Positions 1-8,475 of a stretch of DNA of 44,358 nucleotides are shown piece after piece. Numbering within the stretch: position 1 is the first letter of the stretch; every line of letters begins with the position of its first letter. The notes under the pieces were generated by a model. That model did not search any database and had not been told where the DNA came from. It saw nothing but the letters and a program-made list of their open reading frames with translations. The translations under genes and the position numbers were made by a program. Origin of the DNA: Gammaproteobacteria bacterium (GTDB taxonomy: Bacteria > Pseudomonadota > Gammaproteobacteria > Steroidobacterales > Steroidobacteraceae); assembly GCA_025358295.1 (NCBI GenBank), contig JANYJY010000034.1, positions 1 through 44,358 of the forward strand, read 5' to 3'.

Positions 1-3000
1 GCCGTTCCAGATCGGCCTGCTTGCCTGATTTGAGCGCTGCCACGGCCCGCTCCAGCAACTCCATGTACAGGTTGTAGCCGATCTCTTGAATCTGGCCGCT
101 TTGTTCGTCGCCCAGCAGTTCGCCGGCGCCGCGGATCTCGAGATCGTGCGTGGCCAATGTAAATCCGGCACCGAGTTCCTCGAGCGACTCCAACGCCTCC
201 AGGCGCTTGACCGCGTCGGCAGTCATCGCTTTGCGCGGCGGCGTGATCAAGTAGGCGTAGGCGCGATGATGCGATCGTCCGACCCGGCCCCGCAATTGAT
301 GGATCTGCGCCAATCCGAATCGGTCCGCCCGCTCGATGACGATGGTGTTGGCCGTCGGAACATCGATGCCGCTTTCGATGATGGTGGTGCAGACCAACAC
401 GTTGAAACGCCGATGGTAAAAGTCGAGCATCAGCTGCTCTAAATCGCGTTCGCGCATTTGGCCATGGCCCACGGCGACGATCGCCTCGGGGACGAGTTTG
501 CGAAGGGCCTGCGCGGTCTTTTCAATGGTCTCGATGCTGTTGTGCACGAAATAGATCTGCCCGCCGCGGCGGATCTCGCGCAAGCAGGCTTCGCGCACCA
601 CGGTTTCATTCCATTCCAGCACGAAGGTTTTCACCGCCAGGCGTTCCGCGGGCGGTGTCGTAATCAAGGACAGGTCCCGCAGGCCGCCCATGGCCATGTT
701 CAAGGTGCGCGGTATGGGAGTGGCGGTCAGCGTAAGCACGTCGACTTCGGTGCGCAGGGCCTTCAGGCGCTCCTTATCGCGCACGCCGAAGCGATGTTCT
801 TCATCGATCACGACGAGTCCAAGGTCCTTGAACTTCGCTTTTCCTTGCAGCAGGCGCTGAGTGGCAATGACGATGTCGACCGTGCCCGCGGCGACCCCCG
901 CGAGAACGCCATCGGCTTCTTTGTTGGTGCGAAAGCGCGAGAGGCTTTCGATCCGGATAGGCCAGTCTGCGAATCGGTCGACGAAGTTGGTGTAGTGCTG
1001 TTGGGCGAGGAGGGTGGTGGGCACCAGCACAGCGACCTGTTTGCCTGCTTGCACGGCAACGAACGCGGCGCGCAACGCCACTTCGGTCTTACCGAAGCCC
1101 ACATCGCCGCAAATGACTCTGTCCATGGGCTTGTCGGATTTCAAATCGCTGAGCACTTGTTCGATCGCCGTTGCCTGATCGGCTGTTTCCTCGAAGGGGA
1201 AGCCGGCCTGGAATGCGCGATATTCCGCCTCGCCCGCCTGCATCTGCGTGCCCTGGCGGGCGGCGCGGCGAGAATACAAATCCAATAGTTCCGCCGCGAC
1301 GTCGCGTATACGCTGGGCCGCCTTGCGGCGCGCCTTCTGCCATTGCTCGCCGCCGAGCTTGTGCAGGGGCGCGGTCTCGGCCGGCGCACCCGTGTAGCGT
1401 GACACGAGATGTAGCGCCTGAACGGGAACATACAATTTGTCGCCGTCGGCGTATTCGAGCACGAGAAACTCGCCCGTGTAGCCGGCCACATCCATGGTCT
1501 GCAAGCCGACATAGCGCCCCACGCCGTAGGACTCGTGCACCACGGGCGCACCGATGCGCAGGTCGGACAGTTCTTTGAGGATTTTGGCTGGATCGCGGTC
1601 CGCTCGACGGCGCCTGCGCTCCTGGCGCGCACGATCTCCGAACAATTGCGCTTCGGTGAGAATCTCCAGCGCCGGGCAGTCGAGCCTCAGGCCCGAGACG
1701 GCTGCCGACACAGTGATGCCGAGATCCACGGAACCGGCGACGAAAGCCGCGAAATTGTCGAATATCTTGATGCTGATGTCTCTTGCGCGCAGCAGTTCAA
1801 GCAGCAATTCGCGCCGCCCGGCGGATTCGGCGGCGAGCAGAATGCGGGCCGGGCTCGCGCGAATATGCGCTACCAATTCGTCCGCGGGGTGCTCGGCGCG
1901 CGGGTCGATACGCACGGCGGCCGGTGCGACACTGGGGAAATTCTGGGTGGGTCCTGCGGTTTCAGGGGGCCATTCGAAGGCGTGCAATTGAATCTGGCGC
2001 CAGGGCGAATAGGCCGTCACGAATTCGGCGGGCGTCAAATAAACTTCACCGGGATCCAAGATTGGGCGGTGCCGGTCATGGCGCAATTGCTCGTGGCGTT
2101 CGCCGATGCCGTTCCACAGTCCGTCCACAGCGGCGGCCGCATCATTCATTTCCACGAGGATGCTGCCCGGCGGCAGATACTCGAACAGATGGGAAGTGCG
2201 ATCGAAGAACAACGGCAGAAAGAACTCGATGCCCCCGGGTGCGATGCCGGCGCTCACATCGCGATACATCAATTGTTCGGATAGGTCGCCGGTGAAGCGA
2301 AGCCGGTAGCGCCGGCGAAATTCGCGCACGGCCTCGGGATTCAGCGGAGTTTCCCGCGCAGGCAGCAATTGGATGCGGTCGAGCTTTTCCAGGGAGCGTT
2401 GAGTATCCGGATCGAAGTGCCGGATGCTGTCGACATCACGATCCAGCATATCGATTCGATACGGAGTGTCCGAGCCCATGGGGAAAACGTCGATGAGCGA
2501 GCCGCGCACCGCGAATTCGCCGTGTGCCACCACTTGGGTCACGGCCGCATAGCCGGCCAGGGTCAATTGGGTCCGCAACGCTTCCAGATCGAGGGATTCG
2601 CCGACGTGGACCTTGAGCGAGTAAGCCTCGATGTAGCTGCGGGGCGGCAACCGCTGCAGCAAGGTATCGATGGCGACGAGCCAGACGCCTTTTCTGGCAC
2701 GCGGCAGTTCCGCCAATGTGGCCAGCCGCGCGGAGGTGATATCCGGATGCGCGGAGAAGGCGTCGTAGGGGAGGGTCTCCAGGTCGGGAAAGACTCGCAC
2801 GGCCAACTCTGCGCCGCCGAAGAATCGAATTTCCTCGCTGAGCGATTCCGCTTCGCGCGAACTTTGCGCGATGATAATGAGAGGACTCGAAGATCGCGCC
2901 GCCGCTTCGGCAATGGCCAGCGCGGGCGCCGCACCGTAGAGCTTGCCCCATTTAACGACGGGGTCGTGCTCACCGGGAAGAATTGGATCAATTAGGGGCA

Positions 3001-3001
3001 T
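1..3001 (-). CDS. mfd: Transcription-repair coupling factor Mfd (C-terminus cut by window edge)
   Basis: Mfd is a cytoplasmic ATP-dependent translocase that displaces RNA polymerase stalled at DNA damage and recruits UvrA. About 1000 codons of a normally ~1150-residue protein are present; the C-terminus lies beyond position 1. Reading the minus strand from ATG at 3001 (MPLIDPILPG) gives a UvrB-like N-terminal module, then the RNA-polymerase-interacting region (GAPVVHESYGVGRYVG), then the RecG-like helicase. The Walker A motif GDVGFGKTE lies near residue 632 and the DEEH box (VVIDEEHRFGVRDK) about 90 residues later, with ESGIDVPTANT and GRVGRS further on. No strong Shine-Dalgarno is visible before the ATG, but it is the only sensible start and matches family N-termini. 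A hairpin separates it from the upstream small gene, so it is probably its own transcript. Identification is secure. Confidence 0.96.
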   Translation of the reverse strand, partial: MPLIDPILPGEHDPVVKWGKLYGAAPALAIAEAAARSSSPLIIIAQSSREAESLSEEIRFFGGAELAVRVFPDLETLPYDAFSAHPDITSARLATLAELPRARKGVWLVAIDTLLQRLPPRSYIEAYSLKVHVGESLDLEALRTQLTLAGYAAVTQVVAHGEFAVRGSLIDVFPMGSDTPYRIDMLDRDVDSIRHFDPDTQRSLEKLDRIQLLPARETPLNPEAVREFRRRYRLRFTGDLSEQLMYRDVSAGIAPGGIEFFLPLFFDRTSHLFEYLPPGSILVEMNDAAAAVDGLWNGIGERHEQLRHDRHRPILDPGEVYLTPAEFVTAYSPWRQIQLHAFEWPPETAGPTQNFPSVAPAAVRIDPRAEHPADELVAHIRASPARILLAAESAGRRELLLELLRARDISIKIFDNFAAFVAGSVDLGITVSAAVSGLRLDCPALEILTEAQLFGDRARQERRRRRADRDPAKILKELSDLRIGAPVVHESYGVGRYVGLQTMDVAGYTGEFLVLEYADGDKLYVPVQALHLVSRYTGAPAETAPLHKLGGEQWQKARRKAAQRIRDVAAELLDLYSRRAARQGTQMQAGEAEYRAFQAGFPFEETADQATAIEQVLSDLKSDKPMDRVICGDVGFGKTEVALRAAFVAVQAGKQVAVLVPTTLLAQQHYTNFVDRFADWPIRIESLSRFRTNKEADGVLAGVAAGTVDIVIATQRLLQGKAKFKDLGLVVIDEEHRFGVRDKERLKALRTEVDVLTLTATPIPRTLNMAMGGLRDLSLITTPPAERLAVKTFVLEWNETVVREACLREIRRGGQIYFVHNSIETIEKTAQALRKLVPEAIVAVGHGQMRERDLEQLMLDFYHRRFNVLVCTTIIESGIDVPTANTIVIERADRFGLAQIHQLRGRVGRSHHRAYAYLITPPRKAMTADAVKRLEALESLEELGAGFTLATHDLEIRGAGELLGDEQSGQIQEIGYNLYMELLERAVAALKSGKQADLER

Positions 3002-3031
3002 TAAGTCTTTGAAGAACGGACACGAATAAAT

Positions 3032-3058
3032 GCCCGCCGCGAACGAGTCGCGGTGGGC
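3032..3058 (-). terminator. Hairpin terminator between the small exported protein gene and mfd
   Basis: An 11-bp stem (3032-3042 with 3048-3058, one G-T wobble position, 5-nt loop) is followed on the minus strand by a short T-rich stretch (ATTTATT). It sits between the stop of the small exported protein gene and the mfd start. The stem is strong but the T-tract is weak, so termination may be partial. Confidence 0.55.
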
Positions 3059-3093
3059 CTTAGGGCGATGCCGATATTACGCGGTTTTGCGCT

Positions 3094-3381
3094 TTAAGAG
3101 TTCGCGACCACGCTGTGAATTACATGGTCCATTTCGAAATAGACAATGAAGCCGGGATATTCCCAGCGCGAAATCAATGGTTTGCCGACACCCGGCACCT
3201 TGGTCACGGGAGCGCCGAACTTGGCGACGACTTGGTCCATGGTCATGCCGCGAGCGGGTGTCGCTACATCGGATTCTTTGACGGCAATGCCGTTGTCGAC
3301 CGCAACGGTCTCGGCGCCCGCGACTCCGCCGGCAAGCACTGCAGCAAGCAGTAAAGTTGTATACCGCATGGCGTACCTCAT
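3094..3381 (-). CDS. Small exported protein, SmpA/OmlA-like fold suspected
   Basis: A 95-residue protein of unknown function. Residues 1-23 are a typical Sec signal peptide (MRYTTLLLAAVLAGGVAGAE, cleavage after AGA), so the mature ~72-residue protein should be periplasmic; there is no lipobox. The mature part has a pattern like SmpA/OmlA (BamE) domains: GMTMDQVVAKFGAP, then a W-Y pair (SRWEYPGFIVYFE) and a final beta-strand (HVIHSVV). The order 'GMT..QV...G.P' followed by an aromatic strand is typical of that small alpha-beta fold. The second ATG at 3369 has GAGGT five bases upstream and may be the true start. The gene is divergent from lolC across a 123-bp region containing an inverted repeat. 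The fold assignment is inferred from the motif only. Confidence 0.72.
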   Translation of the reverse strand: MRYAMRYTTLLLAAVLAGGVAGAETVAVDNGIAVKESDVATPARGMTMDQVVAKFGAPVTKVPGVGKPLISRWEYPGFIVYFEMDHVIHSVVANS

Positions 3382-3451
3382 TTGTTTACCCCCAATCCCT
3401 TCAGAAACTTTGGTCCCTCCAAACTATAACACCGCTCAGGGGGGGTAATAG

Positions 3452-3487
3452 TTGACTCAATTAACACTCTGATAACATTGTTAATTG
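3452..3487 (+). promoter_or_regulatory. lolC promoter with embedded perfect inverted repeat
   Basis: A -35-like TTGACT (3452-3457) is followed after 15 bp by TAACAT (3473-3478). A perfect 9-bp inverted repeat, CAATTAACA (3458-3466) and TGTTAATTG (3479-3487), brackets the -10 element with arm centres 21 bp apart, two helical turns. This geometry fits a dimeric repressor site. The spacer is shorter than ideal, so the promoter itself is less certain than the repeat. Confidence 0.5.
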
Positions 3488-3504
3488 TGGTTTAATCGCC
3501 GCGC

Positions 3505-4770
3505 ATGTTCCAGCCCGTCCCAGTTTACGTGGGCTTGCGCTATTCGCTGGCCCGCGAGCACAGTTTTTTCGTGTCTTTCATTACCTGGGTGTCCCTGGTG
3601 GGGGTCGCGCTGGGCGTGGCTGCCTTGATCACGGTTCTCTCGGTCATGAACGGTCTGGAGTCTGAGCTACGCAACCGCCTGTTGAGCTTGACCGCGCACG
3701 CCACCTTGAATGCGGGAGCCCCTGCGGGCGCCCCGATCCGCGACTGGCGAGTTCGTATCAAGCAATTACAAGGGTCGCCGGAGCTTGAGGGGGCTGCGCC
3801 CTTCCTCGACACTGATGCCATGTTGAGTCGGCCGCCGGCCATGAGCGGCGCAGTGATCCGTGGCATAGACCCCACGCTGGAAGCTCAGGTGTCGTCGATC
3901 GCGAAAGCCATGCGCGAGGGCAAGTTGAGCGATCTGACGCCTGGATCGAATCGGATGGTTTTGGGCCGCATGCTGGCCTACCAGCTTCAGGCCGGTGTCG
4001 GCGACGAAATCACCGTGATGATTCCCGGCAACGGCTCCACGGCGGGCGGCGCCAGCGACGCGATCGTGCCGCGCCTGCAGGATTTTCAAGTCGTGGGCAT
4101 TTTTGAAGTTGGACTACAAGAGCACGACAGCGTATTGGCACTGGTCAATCTTCAAGATGCCGAGGCCTTTCGCCGTCTCGACGGACCGACAGGAATACGC
4201 CTCAAATTCGACGATGTGCTGAAGGCGCCCGAGCTGGCGCGAAGCGCGGCGGCGCGCCTGGGACCGGGCCTGCACGTGCGCGACTGGACCGAGGACAACG
4301 AGGCGTATTTTCGCGCCATCCGCATCGAGAAGACCATGATGGGCTTGATTCTGATGCTCATCGTCGCGGTCGCGGTGTTCAATATAGTGGCGACTCTGGT
4401 CATGGTGGTGAATGACAAGCGCACGGATATCGCGATATTGCGCACTCTGGGTTTGAGCCCGCGGGGGGTGGTCGCGGTATTCATGACTCAGGGGGTGCTC
4501 ATCGGTTGGCTAGGCACTGCCGTGGGCGTGGGACTCGGCTTGGCGCTGGCCTGCAACGTCGATGTCATCGTGCCGTTCCTGGAGCAGACGTTCGGCTTCC
4601 ACTTCATGGATCCGGAAGTTTACTACATCTCGGGATTGCCGAGCGAGGTGCATGCGGGCGATGTCGTGAGGATCGGGCTCGCCGCATTGATTTTGACGTT
4701 CGTAGCGACGGTGTATCCGGCACTGCAAGCCTCACGTACTCAGCCCGCCGAAGCGTTGCGTTACGAATGA
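3505..4770 (+). CDS. lolC: Lipoprotein-releasing ABC transporter permease LolC
   Basis: Inner-membrane permease of the LolCDE complex, which extracts outer-membrane-destined lipoproteins from the inner membrane and hands them to LolA. The 421-residue length is typical of the family. The N-terminus (QPVPVYVGLRY...VALITVLSVMNG) is the LolC/E signature around the first membrane helix. A large periplasmic domain occupies about residues 50-265, followed by three helices (about 272-300, 320-350, 375-400) and the C-terminal FtsX-like segment (VYPALQASRTQPAEALRYE). It resembles LolC rather than LolE because its start matches the M-QPV-GLRY pattern of the enterobacterial protein. It overlaps lolE by ATGA, implying translational coupling. 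No clear Shine-Dalgarno precedes the ATG. Confidence 0.93.
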   Translation: MFQPVPVYVGLRYSLAREHSFFVSFITWVSLVGVALGVAALITVLSVMNGLESELRNRLLSLTAHATLNAGAPAGAPIRDWRVRIKQLQGSPELEGAAPFLDTDAMLSRPPAMSGAVIRGIDPTLEAQVSSIAKAMREGKLSDLTPGSNRMVLGRMLAYQLQAGVGDEITVMIPGNGSTAGGASDAIVPRLQDFQVVGIFEVGLQEHDSVLALVNLQDAEAFRRLDGPTGIRLKFDDVLKAPELARSAAARLGPGLHVRDWTEDNEAYFRAIRIEKTMMGLILMLIVAVAVFNIVATLVMVVNDKRTDIAILRTLGLSPRGVVAVFMTQGVLIGWLGTAVGVGLGLALACNVDVIVPFLEQTFGFHFMDPEVYYISGLPSEVHAGDVVRIGLAALILTFVATVYPALQASRTQPAEALRYE

Positions 4771-6020
4771 AGCGCTATTGGTACGAAGGATTCCTCGGTC
4801 TGCGCTATTTGCGTGCCTCGCCCAAGCGCGGCTCGGTGTCGTTGATCGCCGGCATTGCCATATTCGGCTTGGCGCTGGGAGTGGCCGTGTTGATTGTGGT
4901 GTTGTCGGTCATGAACGGTTTTGAGGATGTGCTGCGAAGTCGCATCCTGAGCCTCACCTCGCACGCGACCATTACCTCTCTGCAAGGCCGAATCCTCGAC
5001 TGGCGCCCCGATCTGGAGAGACTCGAACATTTCCCGGGTGTCGTGGCCGCGGCGCCCTATATTGAGGAACAGGGCATGCTGATCCATGGCGACAGGTCCT
5101 CCGGCGTCCTGCTGCGCGGCGTATTGCCGGACGCGGAGCGCGGTGTGGTCGATTTGGCGCCCCATCTATTGAGCGGCAACTTGCAGGATTTGGACGCCGG
5201 CGGCTACCGAGTGATCCTGGGCTCGGCCCTGGCTGAGGAACTCGGGGCAAAAATCGGCGATCGGGTCGTACTGTTGGTCGCACAGGGCGATGTGACGCCG
5301 GTGGGCGTGATACCTCGAATGCGCGCATTTACGGTGACTGGAATACTGTCCATCGGCATGTACGAATATGATCGGCGTATCGCCATCGTCGCCATGCGAG
5401 ATGCGGCGAAGCTGCTGCGCATGGGCGACGCCGTCACCGGCATTCGTCTGCGACTTGCCGACATGTACGCCGCTCCGCGCGTATCCCACGCCGCCGCCGC
5501 CTCGCTCGGTGACACCACCTTGGAATATCAGGATTGGACTCTCGAACACGCCAATTTCTTCCGCTCGATTTCGATCACCAAGCGCATGCTGTTTTTCATC
5601 CTGTCGTTGATGGTTGCCGTGGCGGCGTTTAATATCGTCTCGACCATGGTGATGGTGGTGAAGGACAAACGGCGCGACATCGCCATACTGCGCACCTTCG
5701 GATCCTCGCCGCGCAGTATTTTGTCGGTGTTCGTCGTGCAAGGAAGCTTGATCGGGCTGCTCGGGATCGGCGTAGGCGTGCTGCTCGGCGTGCTCATCGC
5801 CGTTAACCTGCAAGAACTAGTGCATGGGCTCGAAAGCATCGTCGGGTTCAAATTCTTGGATGCGCGTGTCTACTTCATGAGCGACTTGCCGGCGCGGGTT
5901 CGCGTCACGGACGTGGTGCGCATATGCGGCTTTGCATTTGTGCTTGCCTGCCTCTCCACTGTATATCCGGCGGTCCGCGCCGCTAGGCTGTTGCCCGCAG
6001 AATCGCTGCGAAACGATTGA
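4767..6020 (+). CDS. lolE: Lipoprotein-releasing ABC transporter permease LolE
   Basis: Second permease of LolCDE, 417 residues, with the same layout as LolC: first helix near residues 25-48 (IAIFGLALGVAVLIVVLSVMNGF), periplasmic domain to about residue 265, three C-terminal helices, and the ending VYPAVRAARLLPAESLRND. The motif SLIAGIAIFGLALGVAVLIV resembles LolE more than LolC, so this is a heteromeric pair rather than a single LolF-type permease. The start ATG (4767) overlaps the lolC TGA; an open frame extends further upstream inside lolC but has no family match. Gene order is C-E-D, unlike the C-D-E order of Escherichia coli. Confidence 0.92.
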   Translation: MKRYWYEGFLGLRYLRASPKRGSVSLIAGIAIFGLALGVAVLIVVLSVMNGFEDVLRSRILSLTSHATITSLQGRILDWRPDLERLEHFPGVVAAAPYIEEQGMLIHGDRSSGVLLRGVLPDAERGVVDLAPHLLSGNLQDLDAGGYRVILGSALAEELGAKIGDRVVLLVAQGDVTPVGVIPRMRAFTVTGILSIGMYEYDRRIAIVAMRDAAKLLRMGDAVTGIRLRLADMYAAPRVSHAAAASLGDTTLEYQDWTLEHANFFRSISITKRMLFFILSLMVAVAAFNIVSTMVMVVKDKRRDIAILRTFGSSPRSILSVFVVQGSLIGLLGIGVGVLLGVLIAVNLQELVHGLESIVGFKFLDARVYFMSDLPARVRVTDVVRICGFAFVLACLSTVYPAVRAARLLPAESLRND

Positions 6021-6034
6021 GGATGGAATAGACG

Positions 6035-6739
6035 ATGCCCAATTCAGCTGCAATGGTGCTCGAAGGCAAGGATCTGGCGAAAGAATTCGTCCAGGGCGGG
6101 GTAAAAATCTGCGTATTGCGCGCCGCATCCATCAGCGTGCGCGCCGGCGAGCGAATTGCCATTGTGGGGGCTTCCGGGTCCGGCAAGACGACTCTCTTGC
6201 AACTGCTCGGAGGACTCGACTTGCCGACCAGCGGGACGGTAGAAATCGCCGGATCCGCAATGAATCAATTGAGCGATGCGGAGCGGGGTCACTTGCGCAA
6301 TCGCGCCGTGGGATTCGTTTATCAATTTCATCACCTGCTGCCGGAATTCACGGCACTGGAGAACGTCGCGATGCCGCTTCTGGTGCGCAGAATGAGTCCC
6401 AAAGAAGCGAAGCGACGGGCAGGCGCGCTGTTGGCGCGCGTCGGGCTCGCCGAGCGTCTCACGCATCGCCCGTCGCAGCTGTCCGGCGGAGAGCGGCAGC
6501 GTGCGGCGGTGGCGCGCGCGCTGGTGACTGAGCCAAGGCTGGTGCTGGCCGATGAACCCACCGGCAATCTCGATGGAACCAACGCAGCGCAGGTGTTCGA
6601 TTTGATGTTGGAGCTCAATCGCGAGCTCGGTACCAGCCTCGTCATCGTTACCCACGATGAACGGCTGGCGGCGCGGCTCGATCGGGTGCTGGTCCTGTCC
6701 GACGGAATTCTAGCTGAGCGCGGCGCGGCGTCCGTTTGA
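6035..6739 (+). CDS. lolD: Lipoprotein-releasing ABC transporter ATP-binding protein LolD
   Basis: ATPase of LolCDE, 234 residues, cytoplasmic face of the inner membrane. It has Walker [10 protein letters not shown] (about residues 45-53), the MacB/LolD-type [18 protein letters not shown] segment with the Q-loop, signature LSGGERQR (about 149), Walker [13 protein letters not shown] and the switch His in [10 protein letters not shown]. The FHHLLPEF sequence is diagnostic of LolD among MacB-like ATPases. It lies 14 bp after lolE with a GAGGATGGA purine tract upstream. Its last 30 bp overlap, tail to tail, the DUF2062 gene on the other strand. Confidence 0.95.
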   Translation: MPNSAAMVLEGKDLAKEFVQGGVKICVLRAASISVRAGERIAIVGASGSGKTTLLQLLGGLDLPTSGTVEIAGSAMNQLSDAERGHLRNRAVGFVYQFHHLLPEFTALENVAMPLLVRRMSPKEAKRRAGALLARVGLAERLTHRPSQLSGGERQRAAVARALVTEPRLVLADEPTGNLDGTNAAQVFDLMLELNRELGTSLVIVTHDERLAARLDRVLVLSDGILAERGAASV

Positions 6740-7252
6740 GCGGGCGCGACGGCGCCGCAAGTGAAAGATGACCCGGGCCCGCCATATGCATTGCGCCAGC
6801 ACATAGCCCACCCCTGCCGCAACCAGTCCTAGGACCAAGGACCCGAGCAGCAATGGCGCCCACAATTCCTGGAATTGAGCACCTATATTCTGGTGCTTCA
6901 GTCCATGCAGCAGGGGCATCAGATCCAGTCCCAATAGCTTGGCGCCGACCCACAGGGAGCCCGCCACCTGCGGCAGCCAGGTAAAGGGGTTGCTGATGAA
7001 TACGGTGGCGAACAGCACCGGCAGGTTCAGTCGAAACAGCACCCCAAGAATGACGCAGGTCACCAGGTGTACCGGCAGCGGGATGGGTGGGATAAAGGCG
7101 ATAAACAGCCCCAGCGCAAATGCACGGGTAACGCTATGCCGATTGAAGGTCCAGCAGCCGCGATCGAGCACCAGAGCCTTAAACGGCTTCAGACACCAGA
7201 GTTTCTCCAGTGTATGGCGGTCCGGTGTGATGCTTTTCAGCCAGCGTTGCAT
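6710..7252 (-). CDS. DUF2062 family membrane protein
   Basis: A 180-residue integral membrane protein of the DUF2062 family, function unknown. The family signature is clear: [23 protein letters not shown] (about residues 40-62) followed by [23 protein letters not shown]. Hydrophobic segments lie near residues 45-75, 80-105 and 130-160, with a strongly basic tail ([17 protein letters not shown]) expected in the cytoplasm. The gene is divergent from exbB and convergent with lolD; the stop codon lies inside the lolD coding sequence, so the two 3' ends share 30 bp. Members often sit near lipid or polysaccharide genes, which gives no firm function here. Confidence 0.88.
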   Translation of the reverse strand: MQRWLKSITPDRHTLEKLWCLKPFKALVLDRGCWTFNRHSVTRAFALGLFIAFIPPIPLPVHLVTCVILGVLFRLNLPVLFATVFISNPFTWLPQVAGSLWVGAKLLGLDLMPLLHGLKHQNIGAQFQELWAPLLLGSLVLGLVAAGVGYVLAQCIWRARVIFHLRRRRARSNGRRAALS

Positions 7253-7427
7253 GGATTACGGTCGACTCCCCACCCAGATTCGGCATTATGCCGTTTTCGG
7301 GGTTCAGCGACAGTGACGGGCGTCCACCCACCAAATCAACGGGTTAGCGGGCGCCTGTTGGCGGTATCTGAACCGTCGGCGGTCAAGTATCATGCCTGCG
7401 AATTTATAACAGACCAACGAGGATCCA

Positions 7428-8051
7428 ATGTGGGAGATCATCCGCGCAGGCGGCGGCTTCATGTGGCCGATCATTTTATGTTCCATCGCGGCCGTGGCGA
7501 TTATTTTGGAGCGCCTGTGGACTTTGCAAAGCAGCCGCGTGATACCTCGCGACTTATCGCAAAAGGTCTGGAATTGGATTGAAGCTGACCGGCTGAGTAA
7601 CGAGCTGGTCGCCGCATTGGAGCAGAATTCGCCTCTCGGCAAGCTGCTGGCCATCGGTCTCGCCAATCGCAACAAGCCGCGCGCCTTGATGGTGGAGCGC
7701 CTCGAGGACGGTGGCCGCCACGTGGTGCACGATCTGGAGCGGTTTTTGAATACTTTGGGCACCATTGCCGCGGTTGCGCCGCTCATGGGCCTGCTTGGAA
7801 CCGTGGCCGGCATCATTCATGCGTTCAATGCAATCACCGCAAACGGTATCGGCGATCCGAGGATATTGTCCGGCGGAATCGGCGAGGCGCTAATCACCAC
7901 AGCGGCGGGATTGACAGTCGCGATTCCATCCTTGATCGCCTATCGTTACTTGCGAGGCAAGGTCGAACGCCTGGTCATACGTATGGAAAAGGAAGCCATG
8001 AAGCTGGTCGACGCATTGGACGAGCGCAGCGCGCTGATCGCTGCCGAATGA
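7428..8051 (+). CDS. exbB: MotA/TolQ/ExbB family proton channel subunit
   Basis: A 207-residue inner-membrane protein of the ExbB/TolQ family, which with ExbD forms a proton-driven motor. Three membrane helices are visible: about residues 10-30 (FMWPIILCSIAAVAIILERLW), 108-130 (TIAAVAPLMGLLGTVAGIIHAF, the channel helix with the family GLLGTV motif) and 150-175 (ALITTAAGLTVAIPSLIAY). A good Shine-Dalgarno (GAGGATCC) precedes the ATG. It lies one base upstream of exbD and ahead of msbA and lpxK. There is no tonB nearby, so the partner energised by this pair is unknown. This exbBD-msbA-lpxK neighbourhood occurs in other gammaproteobacteria, pointing to an envelope role rather than iron uptake. 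Confidence 0.87.
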   Translation: MWEIIRAGGGFMWPIILCSIAAVAIILERLWTLQSSRVIPRDLSQKVWNWIEADRLSNELVAALEQNSPLGKLLAIGLANRNKPRALMVERLEDGGRHVVHDLERFLNTLGTIAAVAPLMGLLGTVAGIIHAFNAITANGIGDPRILSGGIGEALITTAAGLTVAIPSLIAYRYLRGKVERLVIRMEKEAMKLVDALDERSALIAAE

Positions 8052-8052
8052 C

Positions 8053-8475
8053 ATGAACCTGCGCCCCCGTCACCGAGAAGACCCCGAGATCAACCTGATA
8101 TCGATGATCGATGTGCTGCTTGTGCTGTTGATCTTTTTCATGGTATCGACGACGTTCAATCAGGAAGGACGGGTCAAGGTCCAGCTGCCGCAGGCGAGCG
8201 AAATTCCCGTGCCGCGGGGGACGCACGATCCCTTGGTGGTGACGGTGACGGCGGAAGGCGGCTACCGGGTCAATGAACGCACCTTAATCAACGCCAGTCC
8301 CGATACATTGCGCGCCGCTTTGCTGAAGGAAGCGGGCACCGATCGCGGTCCGATCACGATTCGCGCCGATGCACGCAGCACGCATCAGGCCGTGGTGACT
8401 GCCATGGACGTGGCAGGCAAGCTCGGCTTCGCGCAGCTCAATATCGCAACCGTGCACGAGGAAACACCGCCTTGA
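8053..8475 (+). CDS. exbD: ExbD/TolR family proton channel subunit
   Basis: A 140-residue partner of ExbB with one N-terminal membrane helix (LISMIDVLLVLLIFFMVSTTF, about residues 16-36). The essential membrane aspartate is the D of SMIDVLLVLL. The remainder is periplasmic and ends in the usual ExbD/TolR beta-alpha fold (PITIRADARSTHQAVVTAMDVAGKLGFAQL...). It starts one base after the exbB stop. Its TGA is embedded in a TTGA overlap with the msbA start, suggesting coupled translation of the proton channel and the lipid A flippase. Confidence 0.88.
   Translation: MNLRPRHREDPEINLISMIDVLLVLLIFFMVSTTFNQEGRVKVQLPQASEIPVPRGTHDPLVVTVTAEGGYRVNERTLINASPDTLRAALLKEAGTDRGPITIRADARSTHQAVVTAMDVAGKLGFAQLNIATVHEETPP

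Noticed and set aside
86-2995. Several plus-strand frames of 100-276 codons across the first 3 kb
   Set aside because: All lie opposite mfd, whose minus-strand frame carries every expected helicase motif.
4506-4766. Upstream extension of the lolE frame inside lolC
   Set aside because: The extension has no family resemblance and the ATGA overlap at 4767 gives the normal LolE N-terminus.
7253-7427. Short palindrome CGGCAT-T-ATGCCG in the gap before exbB
   Set aside because: The loop would be a single base and no promoter element is near; no support for a function.
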